Assembly (NCBI GenBank): GCA_018398805.1
Contig: JAGFBZ010000942.1
Location: forward strand, 310,001-374,000
Source of the DNA: Hirundichthys speculiger
Taxonomy: Eukaryota; Chordata; Actinopteri; Beloniformes; Exocoetidae
Length of the DNA stretch: 64,000 nucleotides
Direction of reading: 5' to 3'
Shown here: positions 58,218-64,000 of the stretch, piece after piece
Layout: each line of letters opens with the position of its first letter
Numbering within the stretch: the first letter of the stretch is position 1
Made by a program: the position numbers and the translations under genes
The notes under the pieces: generated by a model
The model's input: only the letters and a program-made list of their open reading frames with translations
Databases searched by the model: none
Told to the model about the DNA's origin: nothing

Positions 58218-60329
58218 TCCAGCTGTGGCGGCTGTACGAGAGAGAAGGACACTGATCGCTGGTGTGGAGATCATCCACAGATAGATAAAGACGTCGCGGA
58301 CCCAGTCGCAGAAATACGAGAGAGCTGCTGCAGCAGATAAGACCGGATGGTAAACATCTGTGCATGAGGCTGGTGAAGAGATAATCAACGGGGGGGAATG
58401 ATTATTTTGTCCAGATTTAACAAAACAGCATCACAGCATTAGGACGGTCTTAATTACTTCAATGTTTAACACAAATCTGAGTACTAAAACACCAATCAGG
58501 ATAAAAATCAATTTGGTTTAGAAATGTTTATACAGCGGATCCTCGTTTTGGTCTCTCTGGCTCCGATCTGCTCATTTTTGTACTTTACATCAGGAAAAAA
58601 TGACAGAAACGTTTTAATTCCTCTTCAGACTCTAAACGTCTGCTTAAACCTTACAATTCTTGTGACTGTCAATAAATCCAGCGGGAAAATAAAAAATAAA
58701 ATAAAAAAAAGGAGGCAGAAGCCGGCAGTGAATGCATCGCACTGATAAGTGTGGTGTGCATTCAGAAATAGCCCTCTGTGCAGATGCAGCTCAACTGTTG
58801 ATTTTCTTTCATTACGTCTTACATCCTGCTTCTAGAAAAAAACTCAGCAGAGCATGAAATGTAGATTAATCCGCCCTGGAAAACAGAGCCCAAAAATGCT
58901 AAATTTCTTCTTGTTTGGGGGGAAAAAAAAGCTGCAGGGACAAGTTGAATTATGAAATGACTGGCTTCTCTTTTTTTTTTCTTTCCCAACAAATGAAACT
59001 ATTAATTTAGAAGCAGTTACAGTCAAGTGGTGCAGAACCTCTGATCTTGGGATTATGAGCTGAACTCAGTGGGGAAGTCAGAAACTGTTTGTTGTGTTTA
59101 CACATTGCTGATCTTTGGCTCTTTTTAGGAGATTTGCTCGTGAGAAAAGTGTAATGCGACGGCAGGCTGATTCTTTAAACGATGCACTGTGAAAGGCTCA
59201 GCGTGGCACTTTAATGAAGCTTAGTTTTAACAGTTAACTAATAAACTCGGCTTTGATCCAGGGTGCAATTAAGATTTCCGACTTCACATCTGGCGCGAGA
59301 CTCGTCGACTCTGCAAACTGGAAAAATCAGAGGTGAGGCTTTGTGAGCGGTGAAGTTTTTAACGTCCAAACTGAACCAATCAGTGGATTAAAGGTCTTAA
59401 AACAGCTAGAAATAAAATCTTAAAATAAGAAATGCTTCATATTCATTGCCTTGGAAAAAATAATTGCACCATGCAGCAACTGGAAAGGAAATTAAACGGA
59501 GACCGAGAGTGTTGGCAGTCATAAAGCTGCACGGGGACAGCGGGCCCATATACCTCACATTACATCTTTCTTTTTTTTTCTTTTAAAATACTGAATCCCT
59601 GATAAGTAGAAGTGCTCCATACAGCCGGTTATTTGAGCTCGGACGCTGTTATTGCCGCTGCCAGACTCGTGCTTCTGGAAGTCAAGCTGGTGGGAAACGT
59701 AAAAAGATTAAAAGTCACCATGACAGTGCTCATTTTAGCATACGTTCTGAACATCCACGCTGGGCTCGTGCACTGCAAATGGAAATTAGAAATGAAGACC
59801 CGGGTCATTAAACTGCGGCACGCTCCATCCTCCTCTGTTCCAAAATAACTGGATATTGGTCCAAATTTATCACAAATTTCATGAAATTCGTTAGAAAAAA
59901 AACATCCAATTTCTTTGCATCTCCAAACACTGACATTATTAAGAAGTGGCTCTGGTGCAAATCCTAAAAAAGAAAAATAGATCTTCTACAAGTGCAACTG
60001 TCTGAGCAGATTAACAGGATGGAAAATGCAGTTTGACGCAGTGGAGCCTCATCAAGAAAAGCATCTCAAGAATCACTGAGCTGTTGCCTCGGTTTGTTTT
60101 CTTATACGCCTCAACAAAGAAGAAGAAGAATTCTGCTTTGGCATCTTGAAGACTGGTAAGGAAGAGAAAAACAAACTGTAAATATATTTCGAAACAAAGC
60201 AAAATATGCAGAAACTTTTCATGCCATTCTCCAGCTCCAACAGTATGAATGCTGTGCTCCAACAACTCATAGAGGACACCGTCAGTCATTTATGTTGTCT
60301 CCCCTCAGCAGAAACCTCCTACAGGATCC
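58218..60329. other. Intergenic sequence without recognised genes
   Basis: AT-rich, with runs of A and T. No domain or transposon end is recognised. Confidence 0.35.
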
Positions 60330-60860
60330 AAACAACTTTCACATATGTTGGTCAACACAACTGAGCCGTCTGACGTCACTGACCTTCGTGAGTCAACGTC
60401 AACAGCAGCTGCTAAACCATCATTTCTGACAACCGTTTCAGGATGTTCTGGGCTTCATCAACACCTCTGGGCTCCATCAGATCAGTCCCTCTCTATCAAC
60501 TGGCTTCGTACCTTTAATTTAGCTGGAATTAAACCACCACTTAAAAAGCCCACAATTGATCCTGATGTTTTAGCCAATTACACACCTCTAACCTTCCTTT
60601 TATCCCCGACTAATTGAAGAAGTTCTCCTGAAACAGCTTAAAATGTTAATTACGAAATATTGAGCTGCATGAATAAAGTTGTCTCCTCTACTTCGACACT
60701 GCAAAGCGAATCTTCCTGCGGGTAAAACAAAAAAAAAAAAGGAACCTGAACCTGCACCTGAACCTGCATCCACCTGGATTCAAGGGTACAGAAGAGCGTT
60801 GAAACTATTTTAGCTGAAGTGATAAATGGACCTTGTTGTACCTCTGAGTCCATGATCTCT
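60330..60860 (+). mobile_element. Decayed L2-like LINE reverse transcriptase fragment
   Basis: The + strand frame reads SINWLRTFNLAGIKPPLKKP followed by TIDPDVLANYTPLTFLLS, the pre-RT motif seen intact at about 50240. Further decayed RT follows to about 60850. A short CCTGAACCTGCA tandem lies at 60742-60768. It is the only LINE fragment on the + strand in the 3' half. Confidence 0.65.
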
Positions 60861-61094
60861 GTGAGGCAGCAACATTTTCCAGGCGTCGCTGACCTTCGCT
60901 GTTGATGTCTTCTATAGTGGGGAGGGTTTTTTTTTTATTTTTAAAATTGATTTAATCTGCCTAACGTTACCAAAGTCTGAGCATGCTGCTGGAAGCCCAG
61001 TCTATGCCAGTGAACCTTTACTGGTTCTGGTTTATTGCAGTGCCAGTTCAAGCAAGTGATTCCTTAGAAATCTTTGAAATGACCCGAGTTCCTG

Positions 61095-61298
61095 TGGTAG
61101 AGTTAGGGTTAGGGGTAGGGTTAAGGGTTAGGGTTAGGGTTAGGGGTTAGGGGAAGGGAGTAGGGTTAGGAGTTAGGGGTTAGGGTTAGGGGTAGGGTTA
61201 AGGGTTAGGGTTAGGGGTTAGGGGAAGGGAGTAGGGTTAGGAGTTAGGGTTTAGGGTTAGGGGTTAGGGGTAGAGGTTAGGGGTTAGGGGTTAGGGTA
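61095..61298 (+). repeat. Interstitial telomere-like (TTAGGG)n array
   Basis: A run of TTAGGG, TTAGGGG and GGTAGGG variants. A longer unit of about 80 bases, containing GGGGAAGGGAGTAGGGTTAG, occurs twice in succession. Vertebrate telomeres use TTAGGG. Confidence 0.85.
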
Positions 61299-61578
61299 CC
61301 ACCAGCACAGACACCATCTGGTACCTCCTGTTCTGACCTCTTTATTATATTTACATTTCAAAAAGGATTTAAAATCTTTCTTCTCTTCATGCCTGAGCAG
61401 CTTCATGGCTGAGCTCTATTCTGTTAAAGATCTCTGCATCCTTCACAGAAGATCCACGTGTGGTTTCCAGATTTTCTTTACGACTTTTCTCCAGTGGAAA
61501 ACAATTCAGTCTGTGTGTGCAGCACAAAAATCCTCTATGTTTTAAAGTCCACACATAAAACTCTTCCGTTAGAAAGAA

Positions 61579-61966
61579 CTCCATCCATCCATCCATCCAT
61601 CCATTTATCCAGCCATCCATCCATTCCTCCCTCTATCTATCCATCCATCCATCCATCTATCTATCCATCCATCCAGCCATCCACCAATCCATTCCTCCCT
61701 CCATCTCCCCAACCATCCATCCATTCCTCCATCCACCCCCTCCTCCATCCATGCATCCATTCAGCCATCCATCCCTCCCTCCATCCATCCATCAATTCTT
61801 CCATCCACCCCTGCATCCATCCATCCATCCTTCTCTCCATTCACCCATCCATCCATCCATTACTCCATACATCCCTCCCTCCTTCCATCCATCCTTCCGT
61901 CCACCCATCCAGCCATCCATCCCTCCCTTCCTCCCCCATCCATCCATCCATCCATCCATCCATCTT
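61579..61966 (+). repeat. (CCAT)n-derived minisatellite
   Basis: Nearly 390 bases of CCAT/CCTC/CCAC variants. Open frames through it (Ile-His-Pro-Ser repeats) are artefacts. Confidence 0.93.
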
Positions 61967-61999
61967 GTATTTTTATTTGGTGTCTGTACTTGTGCCTGT

Positions 62000-64000
62000 T
62001 AGCTTTTAGCTCTCAGAGCTGTTTCAGCAGCACCTGAGCATTAAAAAGTGGTGTAAAGTTGAAAACTGATCGGCCCCAACTGAGCCGACTGGTCTGAGCA
62101 TCTGTTATTTTATTCTGAAGATTTTTAAATCAACTGTAAGCTTCACTTTTGTTCAGCCTGCAGGGAGGACAGGGGAGGAAAGAGTGTCGGGAAAATGACA
62201 TGAAGCAAATGATCGGACCGGCTGGGAATCGATTCAGCACGTCGCCGCTCAAGGTTCACGTGAATGATTCCTGAATCAGCTTCCACAGTCTCTCTCCGAT
62301 AATGGTTACGATATTGACTGGTGGGTTTGTTGCTGGTTATGAACAATCTCATGGCAAAGTTCAGCAAAAGGGGCACAAAAAAAAGAAAAAAAAAGGAAGA
62401 TCTATCTGCTTCAGACACGATGCAGCCAATCAGAGCTGAAAGCTGCAACTAACCACTATATCAGAGAGACTTAATGGCACGAAGAAGATGGAAGGACGTA
62501 GTGTGAGGCATGAAGAGCAGAACACATTACATTAAGTGTCGGGGAGGAGGAGGAGGAAAAATGGCGTGACACGGCGAGGAGAAAAAGAGAAAATGGTAAA
62601 GACGGACAGGAAAAAAAATGGGAAGAGGAGGAGAGACGGAGATGTTCTGCCGTCTCAACCAAGAGATGCTGAGGAGTCCAACAACACACGAGGTCCAACA
62701 ACACACGAGGCTAAACTCTCCTCGTCCACTGGCAGATAAATAGCTTTGTGTGTGCGCGCACGCACAAACGTGCGCACACACTTGAAACTAAATAAATAGC
62801 TTTATACTCAGCAACAGCCAAAGTGGGTCAGACATCAAAGTAGCCACTCGGAAAGCTGCTGGAGATGTCCACGCGCACAAACACGCGCACATATTCGTTT
62901 ACTCCAAATTGCTACTTGAACTGTCGACACACACACACCCGTGCACACAGAGACACACACACTTGTGCTTACTCTAAATTGCCACACTCTTCCTCCTCCG
63001 CTCTTTCCACTCGCTCTTCCTCAGCTCCTTCGTCTCTCCATGCACAACCTCTTGCGTCTTTAAAATTGCAGTGAGCGGGTGCCATGGCTGACCAAATAGC
63101 AGCAATCAGGAAGTCTGAGTGCTGAGGAACAAAGACAGCAGGCCACTCCAGGTGGCCGCGCACACGCCGTCACACCTCAGAACGCGTCCATTTACAGAGG
63201 AAATCCAAACCTGTAATAATGTTAAGCACGCGCCCCACTGAGGTTAAATCAAAAGAATAATGTATAGAAAAAGTTGATCTTGGTCTTTGCAGGGACTCTT
63301 AAGAACTTTCCTACTCTCTGAAGTCGCCATTTAAATCCTCAGGCACCTCAACTGTACACGGTTCGGCTTCAGTGCTCCCACAAACCTCGTTTTCCAGCAG
63401 GAACAGGCGGCTGCTTTCAGCAAATAAGCTCTGATAAAAAAAAATAGTGAACAACTACCTGGGCAGTGCCAAACAGCAAACAAACACAGCAGAGCAGCAT
63501 GGAGGAGCTTAAGAGACAGATATTTTCTGTGCTTTAGACTAAATGAGGACAGGGAATTTACATCATCTGAGAAGACAGAGCTGTGACTCTAATGGGGGGA
63601 TAATGTCACTCTGTTGGTTAACATGTCGGCAAAACTAATTTAAGAAGCCATGAAATAACTATGTGACGGTGTGTCACAGTTTTTTCTGCCCCCATTGAAC
63701 TAAAATAAAATCAGTTTTCGGAATTGAAAGAAAGTTTAATTTTCTGCCAGATATTTTTCACTACTGCTACCACTGTGGCTACTTTTAGGCGCATCTAATC
63801 TACGATTATTTGCTTACTTAACTTATTGTTGTTTTTTTTAAATGGCTGCTTGCTCTGTCTAACCAAAAATCTAAATCCACATTTTGTCATACAAGAGAAA
63901 AAGAAAAGCTGAAAGTCTCTCCAACCAAGAAAGCTTCAGCTTCAGAAGACGTTTAGCATTTCTGCTTGGAGCGTAACGTGAAAGTTTTCTGTTACGATCA
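62000..64000. other. Intergenic sequence without recognised genes
   Basis: It contains alternating purine-pyrimidine stretches (62747-62781 and CA-rich 62925-62960). The short open frames show no domain. Confidence 0.4.

Noticed and set aside
61095..61298. CRISPR-like array
   Set aside because: The units are contiguous TTAGGG variants without unique spacers, in eukaryotic DNA.
61458..62009. Ile-His-Pro-Ser repeat protein
   Set aside because: Pure translation of the CCAT microsatellite.

Overview
The window is animal nuclear DNA, most likely from a ray-finned (teleost) fish. It has spliced exons with GT-AG introns and no bacterial gene organisation. It carries many CA/GT and CCAT microsatellites and an interstitial TTAGGG-like array. 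Its transposons are of the kind typical of fish: L2-like LINEs, hAT, piggyBac, Tc1/mariner and Harbinger families.

One host gene is supported, on the + strand. It is a znf804a-like gene (zinc finger protein 804A family). Four coding exons are visible: 6455-6559 (matrin-type C2H2 zinc finger), 12867-13003 (basic helix after the finger), 20157-20281 (CAPGSGPMF block) and 24067-28198 (very large terminal exon ending LPLQVLF). All junctions are GT-AG and their phases agree (0, 2, 1). The first coding exon is not in the window, so bases 1-6454 are probably intron 1. The terminal exon changes frame once, near an A5 run at 24627-24631. As given, the sequence cannot encode the whole protein without one extra base, which points to a sequencing error or a real lesion. 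An intron at 20282-24066 splits what I recall as a single terminal exon in mammals.

Intron layout: 634-1273 and 1528-2301 are inverted-repeat transposons. Base 4240-5072 is a hAT remnant with a BED-finger fragment. Base 7025-7665 is hAT-like. An L2-like LINE fragment (10145-11035), a piggyBac 3' end (11122-11675) and a hAT MITE (11672-12100) lie in a row. Further elements are hAT at 13201-13939, hAT/ZBED at 16110-16714, a hAT MITE with exact target duplications at 20957-21372, and a MITE containing a 31-base G run at 21558-21771.

The 3' half (28199-64000) has no host gene that I can support. It is a transposon graveyard. Three L2-like LINE copies lie in the same (-) orientation (37421-38392, 44577-48238, 48241 to about 54060). 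The last is interrupted by a 988-bp piggyBac element with TTAA ends (50938-51925) and by other insertions. Also present are a hAT element at 31497-32144, a pogo/Tigger-like MITE at 34737-35288, two copies of a 'CTCCGCCAAGG' repeat (one nested in a hAT at 57410-58209), a Harbinger transposase fragment, LTR-like pieces, a telomere-like array (61095-61298) and a CCAT array (61579-61966).

The most distinctive observations are several perfect inverted repeats with almost no loop (28330-28373, 52447-52509, 50774-50825), the znf804a frame break and extra intron, and a MITE whose two arms carry mirror-image GC-box and CCAAT motifs. I see no prokaryote-style defence system or other clearly new multigene system.
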